From Flavobacterium sp. (GTDB taxonomy: Bacteria > Bacteroidota > Bacteroidia > Flavobacteriales > Flavobacteriaceae), in assembly GCA_023253295.1 (NCBI GenBank), contig JALRGZ010000041.1:1-5338 (forward strand): a stretch of DNA of 5,338 nucleotides, given 5' to 3'. Shown here one piece after another: positions 1 through 4,674 of this stretch (positions within the stretch are counted from its first letter, which is position 1; each line of letters opens with the position of its first letter). The translations under genes were made by a program, and so were the position numbers. A model generated the notes under the pieces. The model searched no databases and was not told the DNA's origin. It saw only the letters and a list, made by a program, of their open reading frames with translations.

Positions 1-42
1 CTGATAATGCATTTAAAGAATATGAAAATCTATTTTCATTCC
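1..42. other. Breakpoint with short inverted repeat at the broken 3' end of the mutase gene
   Basis: Mutase homology ends at about base 28. Exactly there the DNA is nearly palindromic: GAAAAT (24-29), a two-base spacer CT, then ATTTTC (32-37), extended by GAAT (18-21) against ATTC (38-41) with a two-base bulge. Bases 1-27 match no expected mutase codon in any frame. On the plus strand, the frame beginning at base 3 reads DNAFKEYENLF up to the junction, so the foreign piece could be coding in the opposite direction, but 27 bases are too few to tell. Possible explanations are a real inversion or insertion, or a fold-back chimera from amplification or assembly. Confidence 0.55.
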
Positions 43-855
43 TGTTGACAATCCGGTTCTTACATATTCCAAACCATCGGCGAGGGTGTAGGCTAACTCA
101 ATATCTGCCGTTCCTCCCGCTTCCTGAATGTGGTAGCCCGAAATGGAAATTGAATGAAATTTGGGCATTTTTTTACTGCAATATTCAAAAATAGCTGCAA
201 TAATTTTCATCGAAGCTTCAGGTGGGTAAATGTAAGTATTACGTACCATGAATTCTTTCAGGATGTCGTTTTGAATGGTTCCCGAAAGTTGTTCTGGAGC
301 AACACCATGTTCTTCGGCGGCTACGATATAAAAAGCCATTATAGGTAAAACGGCTCCGTTCATCGTCATGGAAACCGACATTTTATCCAAAGGAATTTGG
401 TCAAATAAAATCTTGAAATCTTCTACTGTATCAATCGCTACACCTGCTTTTCCAACATCGCCAACCACACGTTCATGGTCGGAGTCATAACCGCGGTGTG
501 TGGCTAAATCAAAGGCAATCGAAAGTGCTTCCTGACCTGCTTTGAGATTTCGTTTGTAAAAAGCATTACTTTCTTCTGCTGTTGAAAAACCCGAATATTG
601 ACGGATAGTCCAAGGTTTCTGAACGTACATGGTCGTGTGTGGGCCACGAAGATAGGGAGGAAAACCCGCCCCAAAATCCAAATGTTCTAAATCTTCAATA
701 TCCTCTTCTTTATAGTTTTGTTTCAACTCAATTCCTTCGGCTGTAACAAAATTTTCAGTTACCGAATTTTCTTTTGCAAAAGAATATTCGAAACTTGAAT
801 TCGCTTCGGATGGCTGAGTTTTGAGTTGAATATGTCGGAGGTCTTTTCGAATCAT
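13..855 (-). CDS. scpA: Methylmalonyl-CoA mutase large subunit, N-terminal 276 residues only (truncated)
   Basis: This is the catalytic large subunit (also called mutB) of adenosylcobalamin-dependent methylmalonyl-CoA mutase, which interconverts (R)-methylmalonyl-CoA and succinyl-CoA in the cytoplasm. Family hallmarks run with a constant offset of -2 from the Propionibacterium numbering as I remember it. The CoA-binding segment PWTIRQYSGFSTAEES is at 81-96 (Arg85 and Tyr87 equal R87 and Y89), Arg205 lies in EFMVRNTYIYPP, and Tyr241-His242 in SISGYHIQEAG equal Y243/H244. The start at 855 gives the usual short N-terminal arm and lies 40 bases after the small-subunit stop, so the two are surely co-transcribed. 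Full-length proteins have about 700 residues. Here homology stops at Asp276, and instead of the expected DxFAPRLSFFW the frame reads FHIL and a stop. The rest of the barrel and the C-terminal B12 domain (DxHxxG) are missing. No other frame restores homology, so this is not a simple frameshift. As shown it cannot encode a working mutase. Family assignment is very secure; the 3' end is not. Confidence 0.93.
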   Translation of the reverse strand: MIRKDLRHIQLKTQPSEANSSFEYSFAKENSVTENFVTAEGIELKQNYKEEDIEDLEHLDFGAGFPPYLRGPHTTMYVQKPWTIRQYSGFSTAEESNAFYKRNLKAGQEALSIAFDLATHRGYDSDHERVVGDVGKAGVAIDTVEDFKILFDQIPLDKMSVSMTMNGAVLPIMAFYIVAAEEHGVAPEQLSGTIQNDILKEFMVRNTYIYPPEASMKIIAAIFEYCSKKMPKFHSISISGYHIQEAGGTADIELAYTLADGLEYVRTGLSTGMKIDFHIL

Positions 856-895
856 TTGGGTGCTTTTTTACCAATGTATAATTACTAATTGAATT

Positions 896-2266
896 TTATT
901 TTTCTTCGGCGGCGAGTCGTTCCTGTTCAATTTTCTCAGCCAGACGTTTTTCAATTATAGGCTTTATCAGGGTTTTTCGGGGTTTTATTTTTATAAAAGG
1001 ATACAGCTCGATGTTGTCTTTCATTTTGTCTTTTGGATTCTGGTATTTGTTAGTTCCAATTAAGATTTCCTTATCTGAATCAAAAAGTTGTTGTTCTTTG
1101 TCGGCGCTTTCCTGAATTTTTCTTTTGATAACACCTTCGTTCAGTTGTTTTAAAAAACCTCCGTTGGCTTCAATTTCTTTAAACAATTGCAACGCTTTTT
1201 CGGCCAGTTGTTGCGTTAGAGTCTCGATATAATAACTCCCGTCAGCGGGATTGTTGACTTTGTCAAAATAACTTTCGTCTTTCAGGATCAACAATTGGTT
1301 ACGTGCCATTCGGTCGCCAAATTCATTGCTTTTATGATAAATCGCATCGTAAGGCAAATTGGCAACAGCATCAGCGCCACCTATTATAGCCGACATGCAT
1401 TCGGTAGTGGTACGCAACATATTCATATTGTAATCGTACAAGGTTTTGTTGCGTTTAGTTGGGGTTACCAAAAGGTGGCAATCTTTGTCATGGTAGTATT
1501 CCTTGGCGATTAATTGAAATAACAGTCGTAACGCACGTAATTTGGCAATTTCAAAAAAGTAATTGCTGCCTACGGCCACTTCAAAAACAATCGATTGATG
1601 TATGGTTGGAATGCGGTTGAAATATTCATTGGCATGCGCCAAACCATAAGCCAGTTGTTGCACCATGTTGGCACCCGCATTTTGGTACAAGCCCATATCG
1701 ACGCTTATCAACGAACTTTCTCTGGTGTTTTTGGTAAGGAGTTGCAGCGATTCGAAATTGTTTTTTTCTTTGGTCTGGAACCAATTTCCTTCACGGGCTA
1801 ATTGTCCGATAGGATCCAGATTGTAAAATACTTTTGCTTTTTTTTGTGCAACAATAGAATTTATTTTCGAAATTGATTCCACCGATAAAAATTTGAAATC
1901 AAAATATATCGGAGTGTTTTCTAAAGGCAAACTTGCAAGTAGTTGTACAATATCCAGCGATTCATCGGTTATGGTAAAACGCAAACTTTCAGCTCCTCTA
2001 TTTAGTGAATCTAAAGCTCGGTCTATCGATTTTTGGATGTCAAAAACAAAAATGTTTTGGCATATTTTAAATTCGGTGGCATGGGTAGGAACGGTAGCCG
2101 TTTGGTTAAAATCGTCTCCGTGATAAAAAGGTCTGACTTTAATGTCTTCTGGTGAATTCCAAACTAAACTTTCATTATAGTCGGCTCCATCCAATTCGAA
2201 TTGGATTTTTTGTTTCCATTGTTTGGATGAAACAGCATCGAATTCTTCGAAAAGTGGAGTAGCCAT
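896..2266 (-). CDS. mutA: Methylmalonyl-CoA mutase small subunit (barrel-only form)
   Basis: This is the non-catalytic small (beta) subunit that pairs with the large subunit encoded just downstream. It is 456 residues and starts MATPLFEEFDAVSSKQWKQKI, the typical opening in which an F-E-F segment and a W precede a coiled region. Family signatures are the ANEYFNRI segment, the barrel helix NYFFEIAKLRALRLLFQLI, RTTTECMSAIIGGADAVANLPYD (where catalytic subunits have the EAMAAxxGHTQSLHTN region), RMARNQLLILKDES, and the late motif ADGSYYIETLTQQLAEKAL. It ends in a charged Lys/Glu-rich linker and has no C-terminal B12-like domain, which makes it shorter than the roughly 620-residue subunits of Propionibacterium or Porphyromonas. 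I believe flavobacterial members are commonly this short, so I read it as complete and not broken. A palindromic repeat lies in the 50-base gap before its start. The leader just before ATG is A-rich (CCAAACTAAA) with no Shine-Dalgarno sequence. Confidence 0.93.
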   Translation of the reverse strand: MATPLFEEFDAVSSKQWKQKIQFELDGADYNESLVWNSPEDIKVRPFYHGDDFNQTATVPTHATEFKICQNIFVFDIQKSIDRALDSLNRGAESLRFTITDESLDIVQLLASLPLENTPIYFDFKFLSVESISKINSIVAQKKAKVFYNLDPIGQLAREGNWFQTKEKNNFESLQLLTKNTRESSLISVDMGLYQNAGANMVQQLAYGLAHANEYFNRIPTIHQSIVFEVAVGSNYFFEIAKLRALRLLFQLIAKEYYHDKDCHLLVTPTKRNKTLYDYNMNMLRTTTECMSAIIGGADAVANLPYDAIYHKSNEFGDRMARNQLLILKDESYFDKVNNPADGSYYIETLTQQLAEKALQLFKEIEANGGFLKQLNEGVIKRKIQESADKEQQLFDSDKEILIGTNKYQNPKDKMKDNIELYPFIKIKPRKTLIKPIIEKRLAEKIEQERLAAEEK

Positions 2267-2280
2267 TTTAGTTTGGTATT

Positions 2281-2311
2281 AATTCCCCTCTTGAGAGGGG
2301 TTAGGGGTGTG
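2281..2311. repeat. GC-rich palindromic intergenic repeat upstream of the small-subunit gene
   Basis: CCCCTC (2285-2290) and GAGGGG (2295-2300) form a perfect 6-base-pair stem with a TTGA loop, followed by a second G run (GGGG, 2304-2307) that could pair with the CCCC in a competing fold. It fills most of the 50-base gap between the division gene and the mutase small-subunit gene, ending 15 bases before the start codon. From memory, very similar sequences (CCCCTC, small loop, GAGGGG, then TAGGGGTG) recur between genes in Flavobacterium genomes. That was not checked here. On the minus-strand transcript the stem is followed by AATTAATA and not a U tract, so it is not a standard terminator. Confidence 0.6.
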
Positions 2312-2316
2312 TTGAA

Positions 2317-2640
2317 TTATTTTTTCTCAATCGTGTCTCCTTCAAATTCAATAATATAAATGTCCTCGCTGTCTTTTTTCATATAGTATTTTTCGCGGGC
2401 GTATTTTTCTATCTGATCAGGATTTTTGAGTTGTTTAATTTGCGACTCGTCTTTTTTAATTTCCTCCTGATAATAGTTTTTGTTGTCTTCTAATTCTTCA
2501 ATTTGATTGTCTAAAACACGATGGTCAAAATAAGAATAATTGTCCAGAAATAACATCCAAACGACGAAAAATAATAAGGACCAAATGTATTTGTTACTTA
2601 AAAATTTGAACCAGGCTTTTTCTTTATAGGGGTTTGTCAT
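2317..2640 (-). CDS. FtsB/DivIC-type septum formation initiator, single-pass membrane protein
   Basis: This 107-residue protein has the FtsB/DivIC layout: a short positively charged cytoplasmic N-terminus (KEKAWFKFLSNK), one membrane helix at about 18-35 (IWSLLFFVVWMLFLD), an extracytoplasmic coiled coil at about 42-72 rich in E, K, Q and N with regularly spaced I/L/Y, and the family's closing motif IEKYAREKYYMKKDSEDIYII at about 77-97, in which EKYAREK is diagnostic. Such proteins join the late divisome (the FtsQ/DivIB-FtsL-FtsB complex) and help activate septal peptidoglycan synthesis. It sits 105 bases after udk and 50 bases before the mutase genes. I recall the order udk, septum formation initiator, mutase from Flavobacterium genomes, so the placement is probably conserved, although no biochemical link is apparent. 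Which paralogue (FtsB or DivIC) it corresponds to cannot be settled from sequence alone. Confidence 0.88.
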   Translation of the reverse strand: MTNPYKEKAWFKFLSNKYIWSLLFFVVWMLFLDNYSYFDHRVLDNQIEELEDNKNYYQEEIKKDESQIKQLKNPDQIEKYAREKYYMKKDSEDIYIIEFEGDTIEKK

Positions 2641-2682
2641 GAGTTGTATTTAATTTCAAATGATGGTTACTTGATTTTTGGG

Positions 2683-2705
2683 GCTTCGACAGGCTCAGCC
2701 TGACA
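2683..2705. repeat. Short palindromic intergenic repeat between udk and the division gene
   Basis: CAGGCT (2690-2695) and AGCCTG (2697-2702) form a perfect inverted repeat around one central C, inside a longer stretch that starts GCTTCGACAGG and ends CCTGACA. Sequences with this TTCGACAGGCTCAGCCTGA core are, as I remember, scattered between genes in many Bacteroidota. It sits mid-gap, 42 bases before the division-gene start, and its GC content is clearly above the AT-rich bases around it. No U tract follows on the minus strand (AAGCCCCAAAAATC), so a role as an intrinsic terminator is unlikely. Confidence 0.55.
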
Positions 2706-2745
2706 ATTCAAGTCAATAATTAAACGCAATAAAATTACAATAAAA

Positions 2746-3354
2746 TTATAGAATTTTTTGATTAATTACGCTGCGAAGCATGTCGATGGCCACAGTGTTG
2801 TAATGATTGTTTGGAATAATGATGTCCGCGTAGGCTTTAGTAGGCTCAATAAATTGTTCGTGCATTGGTTTTAAGGTTTTTTGATAGCGGTTTAACACCT
2901 CGTCCATATCACGACCACGTTCGGCGATGTCTCTTTTTAAACGACGAATTAAACGTTCATCGGCATCGGCATGGACGAAGATTTTGATGTCAAATAAATC
3001 TCTTAATTCAGGATGTGCCAAAATCAAAATACCTTCAACAATAATTACTTTTCTGGGATGGGTGCTGATGGTATCCTCAGTACGGTTGTGGGTTATAAAA
3101 GAATAAACCGGTTGTAGGATGGTTTTGCCTGCTTTGAGTTCGTTGATGTGTTCTACCAATAAATCAAAATCAATGGCTCTGGGATGGTCAAAATTGATCA
3201 AAGCACGTTCGTCATAACTCAAATGACCTGTAGGTTTATAGTAGGAATCCTGAGAAAGTACGCCCACTTCGGCATCCGGCAACTGATTCATGATTTGGTG
3301 CACCACCGTTGTTTTTCCACTTCCTGTTCCGCCTGCAATTCCTATGATTAGCAT
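2746..3354 (-). CDS. udk: Uridine kinase
   Basis: Uridine/cytidine kinase phosphorylates uridine or cytidine to UMP or CMP with ATP or GTP, the first step of pyrimidine nucleoside salvage, in the cytoplasm. The 202-residue protein has a P-loop GGTGSGKTT at 8-16 immediately after the start, so the start is secure. It has the catalytic Asp36 in SQDSYYK, the NFDHPRAID segment at 54-62, and nucleoside-binding Tyr84 and His89 in PVYSFITHNR (matching Y112 and H117 of human UCK2 as I recall). It also has the VEGILIL strand at 106-112, and the arginine-rich lid RRLKRDIAERGRDMDEV at 137-153, with Arg138, 141, 146 and 148 lining up with the UCK2 lid arginines. All key residues are present and the length is slightly below the 213 residues of the E. 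coli enzyme. It is the first gene of the probable operon that continues into the division gene and mutase. Confidence 0.96.
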   Translation of the reverse strand: MLIIGIAGGTGSGKTTVVHQIMNQLPDAEVGVLSQDSYYKPTGHLSYDERALINFDHPRAIDFDLLVEHINELKAGKTILQPVYSFITHNRTEDTISTHPRKVIIVEGILILAHPELRDLFDIKIFVHADADERLIRRLKRDIAERGRDMDEVLNRYQKTLKPMHEQFIEPTKAYADIIIPNNHYNTVAIDMLRSVINQKIL

Positions 3355-3380
3355 AAAAGGTTTTTTGTTTGATTTGCTAA

Positions 3381-3388
3381 CAAAAATA
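3381..3388 (-). promoter_or_regulatory. Possible -7 promoter element for the udk operon
   Basis: On the minus strand this reads TATTTTTG, which fits the Bacteroidota -7 consensus TAnnTTTG recognised by the primary sigma factor of the group. It lies 26 bases before the udk start and would give a very short leader of about 20 bases, AT-rich and without a Shine-Dalgarno sequence. No convincing TTTG-like -33 element is seen at 17-23 bases further upstream, so the call rests on the -7 motif and position only. Confidence 0.3.
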
Positions 3389-3405
3389 GGGATTTAATCG
3401 CATTA

Positions 3406-3437
3406 GGCCACGGATAACACAGATTAAACGGATTAAT
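3406..3437. repeat. Nine-base periodic intergenic repeat
   Basis: Three consecutive nine-base units, CGGATAACA, CAGATTAAA and CGGATTAAT (3411-3437), follow GGCCA. From memory, the motif GCCACGGAT...ACAGATTAAACGGATT is a familiar dispersed intergenic sequence in Bacteroidota and some other bacteria. It lies just upstream of the putative udk promoter. No protein-coding frame or strong stem is apparent in it. Confidence 0.5.
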
Positions 3438-3480
3438 TCATGTAGTTTTTTGGAAAGGTTAAAAGAAACGATCTGTTTTT

Positions 3481-3587
3481 GCTCCGCAAAGTCTTTGACT
3501 TTGAGGAAGCGTTTTGCTGTCTGCGACAGCTAAAGTATCGGTTGCAAACCGATGAACACTGCTGCAAAGTTACAAACTTTGCGGAGC
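3481..3587. repeat. Symmetric four-hairpin element with 12-base terminal inverted repeats
   Basis: The ends GCTCCGCAAAGT (3481-3492) and ACTTTGCGGAGC (3576-3587) are exact reverse complements. Inside lie four perfect short hairpins: 3487-3503 (7-base stem, TTT loop), 3516-3530 (GCTGTC/GACAGC, TGC loop), 3537-3553 (ATCGGTT/AACCGAT, GCA loop) and 3564-3582 (7-base stem, 5-base loop). Hairpin centres fall at 3495, 3523, 3545 and 3573, exactly symmetric about 3534, the midpoint of the outer repeats. The outer arms can pair with each other, enclosing the two middle hairpins, or fold on themselves. There is no open frame of note and no transposase. The structure suggests a non-autonomous mobile repeat (a MITE or REP/BIME-like element moved in trans). 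It ends 23 bases past the stop codon of the membrane-protein gene, whose transcript would run into it, but no U tract follows. Confidence 0.7.
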
Positions 3588-3610
3588 CTGGGTTAATCTA
3601 GATTTATCTT

Positions 3611-4366
3611 TTAGTTATTACTTAATTGAAAACCGTCAGAAGAATCCTTGTTTAAAATAAAAGTTTTTTGGTTATCCAATGTGCTATATATAACCTTATC
3701 GCTAATAAATCCTATGAATTTCAGACATTTTGGATCGTTTATTTGAGTTTTATTGTCTTTATTAATTATATCAAAATATTTTATTTCTTTTTTATTGTGA
3801 TAAATTTTTAGACTTTCAATTTTTCCAACAGAAAAACAGCTTATAGGGAAAAATGTTAAAAAGTGCCCTAAATAGAATCTAATGTATATGTTTGGAACAT
3901 ATAATTTGATTGATGAGAAATTTACGAATTTGTACAGTAAAAAATATGAAAGAATTAAAGATGAAATTGACCAATAAAGAATACTTTTCTCATGATTTGT
4001 AATTAGTAAGGGAAGGGAAAAAATAATTAGAATAGGCCAAATATCTATAAGGGTTATAAAACTTATTATTTTTTTCTTTTTAGGAGACCAATTTTCATCT
4101 ATTTTGATAAAATTTTCTGTGTTGTTTTCTCGATTTATGAAAGATAATTGATGGAGGGATTGGCCTAATAGCATATTGATAAAATATGTTCCTTGAGAAA
4201 TCATTAAAGGATATACGAAGTTTTTAGGAATATCATATACGGAAATTAAACTAAAGGCATCAATATTAAAAATACTCCAAAAGCCAATCAGATAAAGTGA
4301 TCCGCAAACGAAAAGATAAGTTAATAAAATTGTAGTAACAGGAAAAAATTTAATTAAATCTCTCAT
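3611..4366 (-). CDS. Unrecognised multi-pass membrane protein
   Basis: I do not recognise this 251-residue protein. It has about five hydrophobic segments, at roughly 8-30, 48-68, 99-122, 128-147 and 158-180. A polar loop with a basic cluster (PKKKK, 95-99) separates segments two and three, and a polar tail of about 70 residues with alternating hydrophobic residues (for example KCLKFIGFISDKVIYSTL, 213-230) suggests a small beta-rich soluble domain. The basic cluster should be cytoplasmic. There is no signal peptide beyond the first membrane segment and no catalytic motif that I can name. Composition is extreme: sampled 60-base lines are only about 18-28% G+C, against about 38% or more in lines sampled from neighbouring genes, with many Ile, Asn, Lys and Phe. 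It stands alone, with its own plausible promoter upstream and repeat-rich DNA on both sides, which suggests a horizontally acquired accessory gene. Function is unknown; a stand-alone stress, transport or defence role would be a guess. Confidence 0.75.
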   Translation of the reverse strand: MRDLIKFFPVTTILLTYLFVCGSLYLIGFWSIFNIDAFSLISVYDIPKNFVYPLMISQGTYFINMLLGQSLHQLSFINRENNTENFIKIDENWSPKKKKIISFITLIDIWPILIIFSLPLLITNHEKSILYWSISSLILSYFLLYKFVNFSSIKLYVPNIYIRFYLGHFLTFFPISCFSVGKIESLKIYHNKKEIKYFDIINKDNKTQINDPKCLKFIGFISDKVIYSTLDNQKTFILNKDSSDGFQLSNN

Positions 4367-4407
4367 AGGTTTTAATGAGTTTTTATGGAATAATTATATT
4401 TAGTTTT

Positions 4408-4415
4408 CAAATATA
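4408..4415 (-). promoter_or_regulatory. Probable -7 promoter element for the membrane-protein gene
   Basis: The minus strand reads TATATTTG, a full match to the Bacteroidota -7 consensus TAnnTTTG, 41 bases before the start codon. A TTTG lies upstream (minus strand of 4430-4433), but the 14-base spacing is shorter than the usual 17-23, so the -33 assignment is doubtful. The leader is very AT-rich and has no Shine-Dalgarno sequence, as is normal in this phylum. Confidence 0.4.
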
Positions 4416-4479
4416 TCAATAAATATTTACAAATGTAAGCTTGTGTTTTTTTAGATTTATTGCGTTTGAAAAGCTTGAT

Positions 4480-4505
4480 GGGATTGCTTCGCTGCGCTCG
4501 CAATG
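4480..4505. repeat. Short dispersed repeat (GGGATTGCTTCG...CGCAATG type)
   Basis: The stretch begins GGGATTGCTTCG and ends CTCGCAATG. Outer ATTGC (4483-4487) and GCAAT (4500-4504) are inverted, with a GC-rich centre. From memory this is one of the most familiar dispersed sequences in Bacteroidota, and it often gives rise to falsely annotated small proteins containing SLRAQRSNP. Exactly that peptide appears in the spurious minus-strand frame covering 4372-4659. It lies in the roughly 300-base gene-free stretch 4367-4674. Confidence 0.6.
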
Positions 4506-4550
4506 AACAAACGTGATGTGGATTGGGGTTTGCGTTAAGGATGGAAGTGG

Positions 4551-4657
4551 TATCTCCCGATACAAAAACGAGGCTTTTTGCCGAAGTTTTTATCGGGAAT
4601 ATAGCGTACAGCCTGACCTGAGCCACGGAGCTTTGCGGAGTGGGGAAGGGAACGCCC
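4551..4657. repeat. Composite stem-loop intergenic repeat
   Basis: The left half is a long imperfect hairpin: TCCCGATA (4555-4562) pairs perfectly with TATCGGGA (4591-4598), continued after a bulge by AAAAAC (4564-4569) against GTTTTT (4586-4591, sharing the T at 4591), and closed by GGC-TTTTT-GCC (4572-4582). The right half, from about 4602, runs through TAGCGTACAGCCTGACC, a small CCAC/GTGG inverted repeat (4623-4626 with 4640-4643), and GGGAACGCCC at 4648-4657. I remember similar two-part sequences (…ATCGGGAATATAGCG…AGCCCGACC…GGGAACGCCC) as a Flavobacterium intergenic repeat. That was not checked. It ends 18 bases past the stop of the reductase gene, so it lies in that transcript's 3' region, but it is not followed by a U tract. 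Confidence 0.6.
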
Positions 4658-4674
4658 AAAAAAAGAATAAGGAA

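Noticed and set aside
13..30. Frameshift or intein as the explanation for the mutase truncation
   Set aside because: None of the three frames in bases 1-30 gives the expected DxFAPRLSFFW, so a single indel does not explain it. An intein would keep the frame open, whereas a stop follows after four residues.
154..2123. Plus-strand open frames of 64-76 residues within the mutase genes
   Set aside because: They lie wholly antisense to strongly conserved coding sequence, have no recognisable domains and are expected by chance.
2641..2682. A separate promoter for the division gene
   Set aside because: No TAnnTTTG match was found in the minus-strand leader; ATCATTTG is the nearest and lacks the TA. 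Co-transcription with udk is simpler.
3481..3587. CRISPR array, tRNA or intrinsic terminator in the hairpin array
   Set aside because: The hairpins have different sequences and short irregular spacers, so it is not a CRISPR array. There is no T-loop, anticodon loop or acceptor consensus. Neither strand shows a T tract directly after a stem, which a standard terminator needs.
2690..4624. Shared CAGCCTGAC between the palindrome at 2683-2705 and the composite repeat at about 4609-4617
   Set aside because: Nine bases with a common GC-rich core and different flanks; too short to claim the two repeats are related.
4372..4659. A 95-residue minus-strand open frame upstream of the membrane gene
   Set aside because: It is translated dispersed-repeat DNA (SLRAQRSNP, VAQVRLYAIFPIKT), with a low-complexity Lys-rich end and no domain or credible start context. 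It also overlaps the promoter region of the membrane gene.
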